Below, one piece after another: positions 1-8,877 of a stretch of DNA of 64,000 nucleotides. Under the pieces are notes generated by a model. That model ran no database searches, was not told where the DNA came from, and saw only the letters and a list, made by a program, of their open reading frames with translations. The stretch lies in assembly GCA_039191215.1 (NCBI GenBank), contig JBCCXT010000005.1, forward strand, positions 37,177 to 101,176. Direction: 5' to 3'. A program made the position numbers and the translations under genes. Numbering within the stretch: the stretch's first letter is position 1; each line of letters starts with the position of its first letter. The stretch comes from HKCCE3408 sp039191215 (GTDB lineage Bacteria; Pseudomonadota; Alphaproteobacteria; Rhodobacterales; Rhodobacteraceae).

Positions 1-534
1 AAGCTCCAGGCCCCATTCAGCATCGGCGGCACTCAACGCCCAAGGCAGGTCTCCGGTGACCGGGCCATTGTGTTTTGCAAGGCCTTCAAGGGTTTCCCAG
101 GTCAAGTTCAACCCATCGAAATCGGCGTAGTGTCGCTCCAGCGCGGTCACGATCCGGATCGCCTGGGCATTGTGATCAAAGCCGCCAAAAGGCGCCATCA
201 GATCGGCCAGCGCTTCCTCGCCGGTATGGCCAAATGGCGTGTGGCCCAGATCGTGCGCCAGCGCCAGCGCCTCCGTCAGATCGGTATCGAGCCCCAAAAC
301 CCCCGCCATTGTGCGTGCCACTTGCGCCACTTCGATTGTATGGGTCAGGCGTGTGCGGAAGTAATCGCCCTCGTGCTCTACAAAGACCTGCGTCTTGTGC
401 TTGAGGCGGCGAAAGGCCGAGGAATGGATGATCCGATCCCGATCGCGCTGATAGGGTGTGCGAAATGTCGATTCCGCCTCTGCCACACGGCGCCCACGGC
501 TTGTTTCCGGATCGGAAGCGTAGATCGCGCGCAT
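1..534 (-). CDS. dgt: deoxyguanosinetriphosphate triphosphohydrolase-like protein, N-terminal part
   Basis: Partial gene: 178 codons are visible and the frame runs off the left window edge. HD-superfamily hydrolase; family members split dGTP into deoxyguanosine and triphosphate in the cytoplasm. The N-terminus (MRAIYASDPETSRGRR) is followed by the typical RDRDRIIHSSAFRRLKHKTQVF block near residues 28-47, then the HD-domain motifs RTRLTHTIEVAQ and LAHDLGHTPFGHTGE, which hold the metal-binding His and Asp residues. The start ATG is at 534. The gene is divergent from the HesB-type gene at 603, a pairing I recall from many Rhodobacterales. Identification by motifs is strong; the C-terminal half cannot be checked. 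Confidence 0.93.
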   Translation of the reverse strand, partial: MRAIYASDPETSRGRRVAEAESTFRTPYQRDRDRIIHSSAFRRLKHKTQVFVEHEGDYFRTRLTHTIEVAQVARTMAGVLGLDTDLTEALALAHDLGHTPFGHTGEEALADLMAPFGGFDHNAQAIRIVTALERHYADFDGLNLTWETLEGLAKHNGPVTGDLPWALSAADAEWGLEL

Positions 535-538
535 CACC

Positions 539-567
539 TTGCCCCATCGCTTGTGCCTTCATATATT
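539..567 (+). promoter_or_regulatory. possible sigma70-type promoter for the Fe-S insertion gene
   Basis: TTGCCC at 539-544 and TATATT at 562-567 are separated by 17 bases in the short divergent gap between the dGTPase gene and the HesB-type gene. Spacing is ideal for a housekeeping promoter and the -10 differs from consensus at one base. This is pattern matching only. Confidence 0.35.
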
Positions 568-602
568 GTGCCTGCCGTGAAATCGACCCTGGGATCTGCC
601 CG

Positions 603-935
603 ATGGACCTGAATTTGCCTCCGAAAGTTACGCCGCGCGCGTTTGAGCGGCTGGCAGAGATCAACGCCGACGCTGAAGCTGCGAAAGCTCTGCGCGTGGC
701 CGTTGAAGGCGGGGGCTGTTCGGGATTTCAGTATGAGATCAAGCTTGATGATCCGGCGGCCGACGATTTGGTGCTCGAAAGTAAAGGCCAGAAAGTGGTG
801 ATCGACGAAGTGTCCCTGCCCTTTCTGTCTGATGCCGTGATCGATTTCACCGAAGAGCTAATCGGCGCGCGGTTCACAATCGAAAACCCGAACGCCACAT
901 CGGCCTGCGGCTGCGGCACGTCTTTTTCAATGTGA
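603..935 (+). CDS. erpA: HesB/IscA-family iron-sulfur cluster insertion protein
   Basis: 110-residue A-type carrier that delivers Fe-S clusters to apoproteins in the cytoplasm. The three family cysteines are present: one in GGGCSGF near residue 39 and two in the C-terminal SACGCGTSF. Length is standard for ErpA/IscA. The ATG at 603 gives MDLNLPPKVTPRAFERL, the normal family N-terminus; an upstream in-frame start at 456 would overlap the divergent dGTPase gene and add unrelated sequence. Whether it is ErpA, IscA or SufA cannot be settled without the rest of the genome; isolated copies next to dgt and xthA are usually annotated erpA or HesB-family in this group. Confidence 0.9.
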   Translation: MDLNLPPKVTPRAFERLAEINADAEAAKALRVAVEGGGCSGFQYEIKLDDPAADDLVLESKGQKVVIDEVSLPFLSDAVIDFTEELIGARFTIENPNATSACGCGTSFSM

Positions 936-1164
936 CCAGCAAGACGATCACGTTGCCTCGTAAGGGCGGCTCTTATGAAGTTTTCCGCAAATAGCGCATC
1001 CGCGTCGACCGGGATGACGTTGGTGCGCTTGGCCGCGGCCAAAGCCTGATGCTGACCAGTCCACCGGGCGATGCGGTCTTGCGTGGTGCGATGAATTGGG
1101 GCCGCACCGCCCGCATTTCCGTGGCCGACACCTCCGATGGTGCCGCCATAACCATGCGCAGCTA
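934..1164 (+). pseudogene. possible decayed reading frame after erpA
   Basis: Directly after erpA one frame reads as protein-like sequence (TITLPRKGGSYEVFRK, a TAG stop at about 994-996, then RIRVDRDDVGALGRGQSL through ARISVADTSDGAAITMRS, stop at 1162-1164). The composition looks coding but the frame is broken by the TAG and has no convincing start. I do not recognise the family. It may be a remnant of a small gene or chance reading. The remaining bases to 1230 show no gene. Confidence 0.25.
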
Positions 1165-1230
1165 ATTCACCTGCGGCGCGGTCAAGAACATCCGGGCCGC
1201 GCGCATGCCTTTTCGGTTTAAACTCAGCAG

Positions 1231-1524
1231 CTAGCTCGCGTTTTGTGGCTTCTCGCCCGGCTCAGCCGGGGCCTCGGGCGCATCCGCCGCGTCCTCACCC
1301 TCATCGGGGCCGGGCAAGGCCAATGCCTCATCGGGGAATTGTTCGGGCAGGGCAAAGCTGATCCGCCCCGTCGCGGGCTCAATTGTCACGGCTGGCTTGT
1401 CGGCAAGCTTGTCGAGGCTTGCATTCATTTCCTCCACCAAGCGAGTAAACGTCTCCCGCTGCGTTTCGATTTTGACCTCTGGCTCCGCCGACGCGGTGCG
1501 CCTGCGGAAGAGAAAATTGAGCAT
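1231..1524 (-). CDS. small conserved hypothetical protein
   Basis: 97 residues starting MLNFLFRRRTASAEPEVKIE. The middle (residues 25-60) is a compact charged segment, TFTRLVEEMNASLDKLADKP, followed by TIEPATGRISFALPEQFPDE, and the C-terminus is a low-complexity acidic tail rich in Glu, Ala and Pro. No signal peptide, membrane helix or known motif. It is transcribed away from the exonuclease III gene with 90 bases between the two starts. I do not recognise a function; short proteins of this shape beside xthA occur in related genomes as hypothetical proteins. Confidence 0.6.
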   Translation of the reverse strand: MLNFLFRRRTASAEPEVKIETQRETFTRLVEEMNASLDKLADKPAVTIEPATGRISFALPEQFPDEALALPGPDEGEDAADAPEAPAEPGEKPQNAS

Positions 1525-1614
1525 GACATCCCTGCTGTTTTACGGCATCCCGGGCCTTAACCGGCCCACGCAACACTTGCACGACATAATGGGTTAGGAC
1601 CACGGGGAAAAGCC

Positions 1615-2394
1615 ATGCGCATCGCAACTTTTAACATTAATGGCATCAAGGCCCGCGCCGAAGCGCTTGGCCGCTGGCTCGACGAGGCTGCACCCGATGT
1701 GGCCCTGTTGCAGGAGCTTAAATCCGTCGATGAGGGCGTGCCCCGGGCGATTTTCGAGGATCGCGGCTATAATTTGGAAACCCACGGCCAGAAGGGCTTC
1801 AACGGGGTGGCAATTGCGTCCAAACTGCCGCTTGAGGATGTGGTGCGTGGCCTGCCCGGCGATGAAAGCGACACGCAGGCGCGGTGGATCGAGGCCACAA
1901 TCCTGGGCGAGCGCGCTATTCGCCTGGCCTGTCTCTACCTGCCCAACGGCAATCCCGCGCCGGGCCCGAAATACGACTACAAACTGGCGTGGATGGCGCG
2001 CATGCGCGATCACGCGGCAGACATGCTTGTCGATGAGATGCCGGTCGTTCTGGCGGGCGACTATAATGTCATTCCGGTCGCCGAAGATGCCGCAAGGCCT
2101 GACGCATGGCTTCAAGATGCGCTCGCCCTGCCCGATACCCGCGCCGCATTCCGCAGGCTTTTGCATCTGGGCTATACAGAAGCCTTTCGGGCGCGTGTGC
2201 GCGGCGGCGGGCATTATTCATTTTGGGATTACCAGGCCGGCGCCTGGGACCGCAATGACGGCATTCGGATCGACCATTTGCTGCTGAGCCCGCAGGCTGC
2301 AGATCTGATGCGCGATGTCGGCATCGACAGCAGTGTCCGCGGCGGCGAGAAGCCGTCCGATCACGTGCCAGTTTGGATCGATTTAGCCGCTTAA
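1615..2394 (+). CDS. xthA: exodeoxyribonuclease III
   Basis: 259 residues, the normal length for the ExoIII/AP-endonuclease family. It incises DNA at abasic sites and removes nucleotides 3' to 5' during base excision repair. Motifs in order: MRIATFNINGIKARAE at the N-terminus (metal/active-site Asn), LLQELKS (metal-binding Glu, residue 34), LACLYLPNGNP, LAGDYNVIP (catalytic Asp and Asn), the YSFWDYQAGAWDRNDGIRIDHLLLS block, and the terminal SDHVPVWIDL with the catalytic His. The ATG at 1615 begins exactly at the family N-terminus. It stands alone between a divergent hypothetical gene and a secreted protein gene. Confidence 0.96.
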   Translation: MRIATFNINGIKARAEALGRWLDEAAPDVALLQELKSVDEGVPRAIFEDRGYNLETHGQKGFNGVAIASKLPLEDVVRGLPGDESDTQARWIEATILGERAIRLACLYLPNGNPAPGPKYDYKLAWMARMRDHAADMLVDEMPVVLAGDYNVIPVAEDAARPDAWLQDALALPDTRAAFRRLLHLGYTEAFRARVRGGGHYSFWDYQAGAWDRNDGIRIDHLLLSPQAADLMRDVGIDSSVRGGEKPSDHVPVWIDLAA

Positions 2395-2532
2395 AAGTGG
2401 CCTATGTCACAATTGTTGCAAGATCTGGAAACAAATTAAACACGAAGCTCTTTGATTTAAGTGTCACCGTAGGCCAGGAAGCAGGTCATCAGACCGCGCC
2501 CCTACGGTCCGACACTAGCAGGAGTTGATATT

Positions 2533-3003
2533 ATGAAGACCTTGATGTTTTTGGCCGGCCTGGCCCTTGCAAGTTTGCTGCCCGCTGTCGCCAGCGCGTG
2601 CCCTGCTTGGCAAAATCCAGGCGTTTCGAACCTTGGCGGGCTCAACGGCAGTTATCTCTATACCCCGCGCTTTTGGAACGTGACGGCAGGCGGCAACGTG
2701 AACCTGGCCAATTGCAACGTCCCAGGTGTCGGTTACGTCATCAGCAACCCCGACTTCGAGTTCAATTTTCAAAATGACGGTGGCTATGGCCGGTTGGAAA
2801 TCTCCGTCAGCTCAAGCTGCGACACGGTGCTGTTGGTCAATGACGCCAATGGCCAATGGCATTTCAACGATGATGCAAATGGCGGCCTGCAGTCCGAGAT
2901 TAACGTCTATGGCGCCCCGTCGGGTACCTACGACGTGTGGGTCGGCACCTATGATCCGCAAACCTGCGCAGCCCAGCTGGAGCTGGAAACCTGGAATAGC
3001 TGA
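2533..3003 (+). CDS. secreted beta-rich protein, PPC-like domain
   Basis: 156 residues. A Sec signal peptide (MKTLMFLAGLALASLLPAVASA, cleavage near 22) precedes a beta-rich domain. The segment from about residue 80 (GYGRLEISVSSSCDTVLLVN, then DANGQWHFNDDANGG, then SGTYDVWVGTYDPQTCAAQL) resembles the bacterial pre-peptidase C-terminal type domain with its paired cysteines and Asp-rich loop. There is no attached enzyme domain, so it is a free-standing exported domain. The ATG at 2533 has an upstream AGGAG (GCAGGAGTTGATATT). Function unknown; binding or structural roles in the periplasm are possible. Confidence 0.75.
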   Translation: MKTLMFLAGLALASLLPAVASACPAWQNPGVSNLGGLNGSYLYTPRFWNVTAGGNVNLANCNVPGVGYVISNPDFEFNFQNDGGYGRLEISVSSSCDTVLLVNDANGQWHFNDDANGGLQSEINVYGAPSGTYDVWVGTYDPQTCAAQLELETWNS

Positions 3004-3021
3004 GCCCAGGCTCATCGATAA

Positions 3022-3049
3022 CGGCGGCCCGGGCGATGCGGGGCCGCCG
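3022..3049 (+). terminator. GC-rich stem-loop after the secreted protein gene
   Basis: CGGCGGCCC (3022-3030) pairs perfectly with GGGCCGCCG (3041-3049) around a 10-base loop, 19 bases after the stop codon. There is no T-run, so it may be a terminator-like or mRNA-stabilising hairpin between two convergent genes. Confidence 0.45.
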
Positions 3050-3159
3050 CATTGAGATTCGGGCCTGACCTGCCGAACCGCGCGCCCGGCACGCATGTGC
3101 CGTCGGGCCAACGGGGTTCGATGCCCCCGCGGCCCGACCGACCGCCCACAGCCGATCAC

Positions 3160-4716
3160 TTAGTTGGCCGTCACCCACCGCAAGATGAAGAAGTTATCCG
3201 GGCGTTGCACCAGATCCACGCCATCGCGCACGCCCCACAAAAGCGGCTGCACATACATCGGCACATAAACCATGTCGTCTTGGATAATGCCCGCCGCCTC
3301 ATCCAGCATCGCCTGACGCGCGGTGTCGTCAATCTCTGATTGAATCATCGGCAGCATCTCATCGATGCGGGTGTTGGAATAGCCGCCAAAATTCCAGGTC
3401 CCCAGACGCTCGCCCGATGTGTGGACAAGAAAGCGGATCGGATGTTCGGCATCAAACGTGCCCGGCGACCACCCCAGCAGGTACATGTCATAATTGTCTT
3501 CGCGCAGCTCCGGCCAATAGTTCGAAACCGGCATTGCGTTCAGGCTCACCTCAAGCCCGATCTGCGCCAGCATCGAGACCACTGCCTGGCAGACAGCCTC
3601 ATCGTTAAGGTAGCGGTCATTGGGACAGGCCAGCTCAAAACCGAAACCATCCGCGTAGCCGGCATCTGCCAAAAGCGCGCGGGCCGCATCCAGATCGATC
3701 TCGGGCCGCGCATCAGCGGCCGATGAAAAGCCGCGCATCGCCGGGCTGACAAGCTGGCTTGCAGGCTCGGCAGAGCCGCGCATGATCGTGGCCAGGATCG
3801 CATCAACATTGACTGCATGGGCCACGGCTTGGCGCACCCGTGCATCGGAAAACGGGTTCGGATCACCCGCATTGGCACCGCCGTAAAGCACATCGGCCTC
3901 ATGCGCGAAGCCCAACATGATGACACGCGCCTCGATCCCACGAATGACACTGACACCGTCTTCGCCATCAATGCGTTCTGCATCTTGCACCGGCACGGGG
4001 TTAATCATGTCAACATCGCCGGACAAAAGGGCGGCCACGGCGGTTGCGGCATTCTGGATCGGCGAGAAGACAGCCTCTGTGATGTTGTGCTCCACATCAC
4101 CCCACCAGCCGTCAAACGGGACCAGCGTTGTGGTCAGGCCCGGCTGGCGCTCAGCCAGCATGAAAGCGCCCGTGCCGTTCACGTTGAGCGTGGCATAGTT
4201 TTCCGCATCACGGGCCGGCAGCTCAGCGCCGTTATCCGCAGCCCAACCGCTATCCATGATCATCCAATTGGCGATACTGTCGGGGAAAATCGGCTGCGGG
4301 CTGGACGTCATGATATCAACCGTGAAATCGTCGACGACAACAACGTCCGATACAGGCGCAAACCAACTGGCCACGTCCGAGGCCTCTGACGACGCGCGTT
4401 CATAGCTAAAAAGCACATCTTCGGCCGTGAACGCCGCGCCATCATGGAACGTCACACCTTCGCGCAGCATAAAGCGCCAGCCTTCGCCTGCGCCAATCGG
4501 CTCCCAAGCTGTGGCAAGCGAGGGCTCGATGCTCATGTCTTGGCCACGCCGCACGAGACCTTCATAGACGTTATTCAAAAAACCCAAGACGGGCGCCGAA
4601 CTAACGGCATGCGGGTCCATCGTTTGTGGATCTGTGGTCGCGGCCCAACGAAAGGTCTCGGCCGCAGCGCCGGTGGCGGAAAGTGCCAGAACGCTGGCGG
4701 TGATCAGGCGGTGCAT
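3160..4716 (-). CDS. ABC transporter substrate-binding protein, oligopeptide (SBP_bac_5) family
   Basis: 518 residues with a Sec signal peptide (MHRLITASVLALSATGAAAE) followed by the classic SBP family 5 opening RWAATTDPQTMDPHAV and the signature region VNGTGAF around residue 180. These periplasmic proteins bind peptides, opines, glutathione or sugars and hand them to DppBC-type permeases. No permease gene adjoins it. Two DppB/C-type permeases and a double ATPase without a binding protein lie at 11,348-14,939, so the two parts may form one transporter split by the intervening receptor and Ugp-like genes. Substrate cannot be predicted from sequence by eye. Confidence 0.92.
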   Translation of the reverse strand: MHRLITASVLALSATGAAAETFRWAATTDPQTMDPHAVSSAPVLGFLNNVYEGLVRRGQDMSIEPSLATAWEPIGAGEGWRFMLREGVTFHDGAAFTAEDVLFSYERASSEASDVASWFAPVSDVVVVDDFTVDIMTSSPQPIFPDSIANWMIMDSGWAADNGAELPARDAENYATLNVNGTGAFMLAERQPGLTTTLVPFDGWWGDVEHNITEAVFSPIQNAATAVAALLSGDVDMINPVPVQDAERIDGEDGVSVIRGIEARVIMLGFAHEADVLYGGANAGDPNPFSDARVRQAVAHAVNVDAILATIMRGSAEPASQLVSPAMRGFSSAADARPEIDLDAARALLADAGYADGFGFELACPNDRYLNDEAVCQAVVSMLAQIGLEVSLNAMPVSNYWPELREDNYDMYLLGWSPGTFDAEHPIRFLVHTSGERLGTWNFGGYSNTRIDEMLPMIQSEIDDTARQAMLDEAAGIIQDDMVYVPMYVQPLLWGVRDGVDLVQRPDNFFILRWVTAN

Positions 4717-5081
4717 AAGTTATCTCTCCCCAAGAGAAAGCCGGTTGTTTGTTGGGCCCGGTTTGCCCAGCACCTAGCCTGACCTGAGCGACGCCTATGC
4801 GCCATGGGCCAATGATCACGAAAACGTGAGCTTACCCTGGCGCGCGGCCTGACGCGTCTGTTCAACCATTCCTTCGCGACCTCCAGCCGCGCCCCTGCCC
4901 GGTTCTGCCGGCAACCGATCCGAAAAACACAATCTATCGCCATCCCACTGAGAACCCTATCGGTTCTTTAGGAAGCTTTAGCTTTGCTTAGGCTACACGC
5001 GCCCCGTAGTGCGGCGTGTCGCTAAACCCGAACCTGCTTGCGCATCGAAGCTATTGCTCTTGACAAGAAATGGAGTGCGAC
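4717..5081. other. intergenic region between binding protein and chemoreceptor
   Basis: About 365 bases separate the two divergent genes. No gene is visible. A small inverted repeat AGAACC-N5-GGTTCT lies at 4951-4967, roughly 115 bases before the chemoreceptor start, and could be a weak operator. The region presumably carries both promoters, but no convincing -35/-10 pair was found. Confidence 0.4.
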
Positions 5082-6866
5082 GTGAGAAATCTTGGAATTG
5101 GTGGTCGGCTCGCCGCCAGCTTCTTCTTTCTTCTGGCATTGATGGTTGGGCTCACCGCCATGTCGATCGTCGAGGTGAATTATCTCCGCTCGAAACTGAC
5201 CGAGATGAACGAGGTCAACTCCGTCAAACAGCGCTACACGATCAACTTCCGCGGCTCTGTCCATGACCGTGCCATTGCCATCCGCGACGTCGTACTTGTT
5301 CAGTCTGTGGCCGAGCGGCAAGCCCAGATCGAGCTGATCGACACGCTTTTTGTCGCTTATGCCGACAACGAGGTGATGTTAAACGACGTGCTCGCCAATA
5401 CTGAGCTTTCAACGGACCGGGAGCGCGAAATTGCCGGCCGGATTGCCGGTGTCCAGGCCGCCACCAACCCGTTGGTTGATCAGATTATTGAGCTTATGGC
5501 CGCGGGCAATCAGGCGGAGGCTGAACGGATCTTGCTTGAAGAGGCGTCGCCGCTTTTCTCTGACTGGCTTGGCGTGATCAATGAATTCATCGACCTGCAG
5601 GAAGAAAAAAACCAATCCGCCGGCGCATCAGTGACCAATCAGATCGAGCAATATTCGATGCTGGCCATGGTTGCCTTGGTCACCGCGCTGCTGCTCGCAA
5701 GTGCGGCGGCTTACGCATCCACACGTTCCATCATCCGGCCGCTTGGGCAGTTGCAAACCGCGCTGACCCGCATGGCTGAGGGCGAAACCGAAATCGATCC
5801 GCGTTTGGCGGCGCGCACCGATGCGCTTGGTGATGTAGCGCGCGCCGTTTTGCAGGTGCGTGACGCCGTGCAGGACCGTGTGCGCGGTGAATCCGTCGAG
5901 CGAGAGCGCGTGACAAAGCAGGTGCAAAAGGCGGTTGCGTCCTTGGCTTCGGGTCTCAAGGCGCTCTCGGCCGGCAATGTGCGTTTCCGGATCAACGAAA
6001 AGTTCGACGACGAGCTGGAAGAGCTGCGCCAGGACTTCAACTTTTCTCTGCAACAGCTCAGCGCAGCGCTCTCCTCGGTCGGAACGACCTCGGTATCGGT
6101 CAATGAACGCGTGCTTGAGATCTCTGGCGCCGCGGAGCGCTTGTCGGAACGCACCGAACATCAGGCTGCAACCTTGGAAGAAACGGCCGCGGCGATGGAC
6201 GACCTGGTCAACAAGGTCAAAGAGGCCGCCGATAACGCCCGCACGGTGGAACATATGGTCGATCAAGCCCGCGAAGATGCGGAAAATAGCGGCGCAGTCG
6301 CAAAAAAGGCCGTCGAGTCGATGTCGAAGATCGAAAGCTCTTCCAACAAGATCGACACGATCATCTCCACCATCGAAGATATTTCATTCCAGACCAATCT
6401 CTTGGCGCTCAATGCGGGCGTAGAGGCGGCGCGAGCGGGTGAATCTGGCCGGGGCTTCGCGGTGGTTGCATCTGAGGTCCGCGCATTGGCGCAACGGTCC
6501 TCTGAAGCCGCGCTTGAGATCAAAACGTTGATCAGCGAAAGCACCGCGCAGGTCGCCGAAGGCGTGGAGCATGTCGGTGAGATGGGTGGGGAGCTGCAAA
6601 AGATCGTCGATCGCGTGACAGATGTCTCGTCGCGCGTGTCGGAGATCGCCCGTGGTGCGGAAGATCAGTCTTCGACAATCGGCGACATCAACAGCTCCAT
6701 CACGCAGCTTGATACGTTCACGCAACAGAACGCGGGCATGGTGGAAGAGGCCAACTCGGCATGCCAGGCCCTGCAATCGGCATCCGCCGATCTGACGCGC
6801 CAAACGGCAACCTTTGAAACTGACGGCGAAGCGGACCTTTCCGCCCCATCATCTGAAGCCGCTTAA
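5082..6866 (+). CDS. methyl-accepting chemotaxis protein
   Basis: 594 residues. Layout: TM helix near residues 8-30, periplasmic helical sensor of about 160 residues (four-helix-bundle type), TM2 near 192-212, HAMP domain, then a long cytoplasmic signalling domain. The conserved hairpin tip is readable: NLLALNAGVEAARAGESGRG followed by FAVVASEVRALAQRSSEAA. It would signal through CheA/CheW to the flagellar motor. No C-terminal CheR-docking pentapeptide is present. I prefer the GTG at 5082, with GGAG six bases upstream, over an ATG at 5070 with no clear ribosome site. Placed among three ABC uptake gene sets, it may report on one of their substrates; that is inference. Confidence 0.93.
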   Translation: MRNLGIGGRLAASFFFLLALMVGLTAMSIVEVNYLRSKLTEMNEVNSVKQRYTINFRGSVHDRAIAIRDVVLVQSVAERQAQIELIDTLFVAYADNEVMLNDVLANTELSTDREREIAGRIAGVQAATNPLVDQIIELMAAGNQAEAERILLEEASPLFSDWLGVINEFIDLQEEKNQSAGASVTNQIEQYSMLAMVALVTALLLASAAAYASTRSIIRPLGQLQTALTRMAEGETEIDPRLAARTDALGDVARAVLQVRDAVQDRVRGESVERERVTKQVQKAVASLASGLKALSAGNVRFRINEKFDDELEELRQDFNFSLQQLSAALSSVGTTSVSVNERVLEISGAAERLSERTEHQAATLEETAAAMDDLVNKVKEAADNARTVEHMVDQAREDAENSGAVAKKAVESMSKIESSSNKIDTIISTIEDISFQTNLLALNAGVEAARAGESGRGFAVVASEVRALAQRSSEAALEIKTLISESTAQVAEGVEHVGEMGGELQKIVDRVTDVSSRVSEIARGAEDQSSTIGDINSSITQLDTFTQQNAGMVEEANSACQALQSASADLTRQTATFETDGEADLSAPSSEAA

Positions 6867-6877
6867 CCGCAAAAAAT

Positions 6878-6914
6878 TGGGGACTAGCCAGGAGGATAAG
6901 CTGGCCGGTCCCCA
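6878..6914. terminator. stem-loop between convergent genes
   Basis: TGGGGAC (6878-6884) pairs with GTCCCCA (6908-6914), and the inner GCCAG (6887-6891) with CTGGC (6901-6905). It lies between the convergent chemoreceptor and ugpC genes and could end transcription from either side. Confidence 0.6.
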
Positions 6915-6925
6915 GCTTGCCTATT

Positions 6926-6945
6926 CGGCGCGAAAGGACGCGCCG
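6926..6945. terminator. second short stem-loop before the ugpC stop
   Basis: CGGCGCG (6926-6932) and CGCGCCG (6939-6945) form a perfect 7-bp stem with a 6-base loop. Together with the preceding hairpin it makes a double terminator-like structure between convergent operons. Confidence 0.5.
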
Positions 6946-6965
6946 ATTGCATTTGCCACGGCGGT

Positions 6966-8024
6966 CTAATCCACCACCGAAAGGCTTGGCGCGTCTATCG
7001 GTTGCGTGATGGCCACGCCGTCTGCGTCGAAGAAACGCAAATCAGCCGGCTCTGCCGCAACCGCGATTTTGTCTCCCTCGGAGACCGCCAGCCGGTTTGG
7101 CGAACGCAGGATCAGCCGCGTGCCATCGGCCTCAAGATGCACGAGGTTTTCTGCGCCCAGTGCCTCGATCAAACGCACACGCGCCACCAGCCCCGGCCCT
7201 TGCGTGATGGAAAGCGCTTCGGGCCGGACGCCAACACTGTGCGCACCGGACGGCGGATTGGCGGCCAGCGCGCCGCCTAGAGGACCGGCCAGATCGAAGA
7301 TGTTCATCGGCGGTGAGCCAATGAATTCGGCGACAAAGCGGCTTGCCGGGTTTTCATAAAGCGTCATCGGCGTGCCAACCTGTTCGATCCGGCCCGCCGA
7401 CATGATGACAATCCGGTCAGCCAAGCTCATCGCCTCAACCTGATCATGGGTGACAAATACGAAGGTCGCGCCAAGCCGGGCATGCAGGTCCTTAAGCTCC
7501 GCCCTCAGCTGTGTGCGCAGCTTTGCATCAAGGTTTGAGAGCGGCTCATCAAACAGAAAAACCGCTGGCTCGCGAACGATTGCGCGGCCCATCGCAACGC
7601 GCTGGCGCTGGCCACCGGAAAGCTGACGCGGTTTGCGGTCGAGATAGCCGTCGATCTGCAACGTGGCGGCAGCCTCGCGGATGCGCGCATCGATCTGATC
7701 GCTTGGCAGGCCTTGGTTCTTCAAGCCATAGGCCATGTTCGCGCGCACGCTCATATGCGGATAAAGCGCATAGTTCTGGAACACCATGGCGATGTCGCGC
7801 GCGCCCGGCTCAAGCTGGTTGACCACCCGGCCGCCGATTTCGACCGTGCCGCCGGTGATCTCCTCAAGCCCCGCAATCATCCGCAGGATGGTGGATTTTC
7901 CACATCCCGACGGGCCCACCAAAACGATGAATTCACCGTCGGCGATCGCCACATCGGCGCCTACGACGGCGCTGACTCCGCCCGGATAATCTTTACTCAG
8001 ACCACTCAGTGTGACGCTTGCCAT
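6966..8024 (-). CDS. ugpC: sn-glycerol-3-phosphate-type ABC transporter ATPase UgpC
   Basis: 352 residues, usual length for MalK/UgpC ATPases. Walker A is GPSGCGKST near residue 38, the Q-loop is in VFQNYALYPHMSV, the ABC signature is LSGGQRQRVAMGRA, Walker B is VFLFDEPLSNLDA, and the H-loop is VFVTHDQVEAMSL. The C-terminal third is the TOBE/OB regulatory region (IGSPPMNIFDL onward). It is the last gene of a four-gene operon ugpB-ugpA-ugpE-ugpC, four bases after ugpE. It powers import from the cytoplasmic face. UgpC ATPases can be shared among several CUT1 transporters. Confidence 0.93.
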   Translation of the reverse strand: MASVTLSGLSKDYPGGVSAVVGADVAIADGEFIVLVGPSGCGKSTILRMIAGLEEITGGTVEIGGRVVNQLEPGARDIAMVFQNYALYPHMSVRANMAYGLKNQGLPSDQIDARIREAAATLQIDGYLDRKPRQLSGGQRQRVAMGRAIVREPAVFLFDEPLSNLDAKLRTQLRAELKDLHARLGATFVFVTHDQVEAMSLADRIVIMSAGRIEQVGTPMTLYENPASRFVAEFIGSPPMNIFDLAGPLGGALAANPPSGAHSVGVRPEALSITQGPGLVARVRLIEALGAENLVHLEADGTRLILRSPNRLAVSEGDKIAVAAEPADLRFFDADGVAITQPIDAPSLSVVD

Positions 8025-8028
8025 CGGC

Positions 8029-8877
8029 TCATTTCTCGCTGTCTACCAGGCCTTTGACAAAAAGCCGTTGCATCGCCAGCACGACAATCACTGGCGGGAT
8101 CATTGCCAGGATCGCCGTGCCCATCGTGAGGTGCCAAATTGGCAGCCCCTCGCCGACATTCACCATGCGCTGGATGCCCATGACGACAGTATAAAGATCG
8201 GTGTCGGTGGTGATCAGGAAAGGCCAGAGATACTGGTTCCAGCCAAAGATAAAAAGGATGATGAAGAGCGCCGCGATATTGGTCCGGCTCAGCGGCAGTA
8301 AAATGTCGAAAAAAAACCGAATGGGCCCGGCGCGGTCGATCCGCGCGGCCTCGACCAGCTCATCAGGAACCGTCAAAAAGAACTGCCGAAACAAGAAGGT
8401 CGCCGTCGCCGATGCAATCAGCGGGATGGTCAGCCCGGAATAGCTGTTAAGCATACCAAGCGAGGCGACCACGTCGTAAGTGGGCAAGATGCGGACCTCA
8501 ACCGGCAGCATCAGTGTTATGAAGATGAGCCAAAAAAACGCCATGCGGAACGGAAAGCGGAAATAGACAATCGCATAGGCCGACATGAGCGAGATCACAA
8601 TCTTACCGATGGTGATGCCAAGCGCCATGATCAGGCTGTTCCACATCATGCGGGCCAATGGCACGCCGCCGGCCTCGGGCACGCCACCCGACAAAAGCTG
8701 GCGGTAGTTTTCCAGCCCCTGATCGCCAAACCACATCGGAATGGGGGAACGCGTCAGCGCCTCTCCGGGATGGGTGGAGGCAACCAGCGCCATCCAGACC
8801 GGAAAACACAAAAACACGATGCCAAGGATCAAGATCACATGGGTCAACACGGTCAGGAAGGGGCGGTTTTCGACCAT
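8029..8877 (-). CDS. ugpE: ABC transporter permease UgpE
   Basis: 282 residues with six predicted membrane helices; N-terminal helix LTHVILILGIVFLCFPVW, then the cytoplasmic EAA loop (ELVEAARIDRAGPIRFFFDI, followed by LLPLSR) that contacts the ATPase. It matches the MalG/UgpE half of CUT1 importers. Its ATG overlaps the stop codon of ugpA by one base (TGATG), indicating translational coupling. The distinctive C-terminal QRLFVKGLVDSEK is typical of UgpE. Confidence 0.93.
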   Translation of the reverse strand: MVENRPFLTVLTHVILILGIVFLCFPVWMALVASTHPGEALTRSPIPMWFGDQGLENYRQLLSGGVPEAGGVPLARMMWNSLIMALGITIGKIVISLMSAYAIVYFRFPFRMAFFWLIFITLMLPVEVRILPTYDVVASLGMLNSYSGLTIPLIASATATFLFRQFFLTVPDELVEAARIDRAGPIRFFFDILLPLSRTNIAALFIILFIFGWNQYLWPFLITTDTDLYTVVMGIQRMVNVGEGLPIWHLTMGTAILAMIPPVIVVLAMQRLFVKGLVDSEK

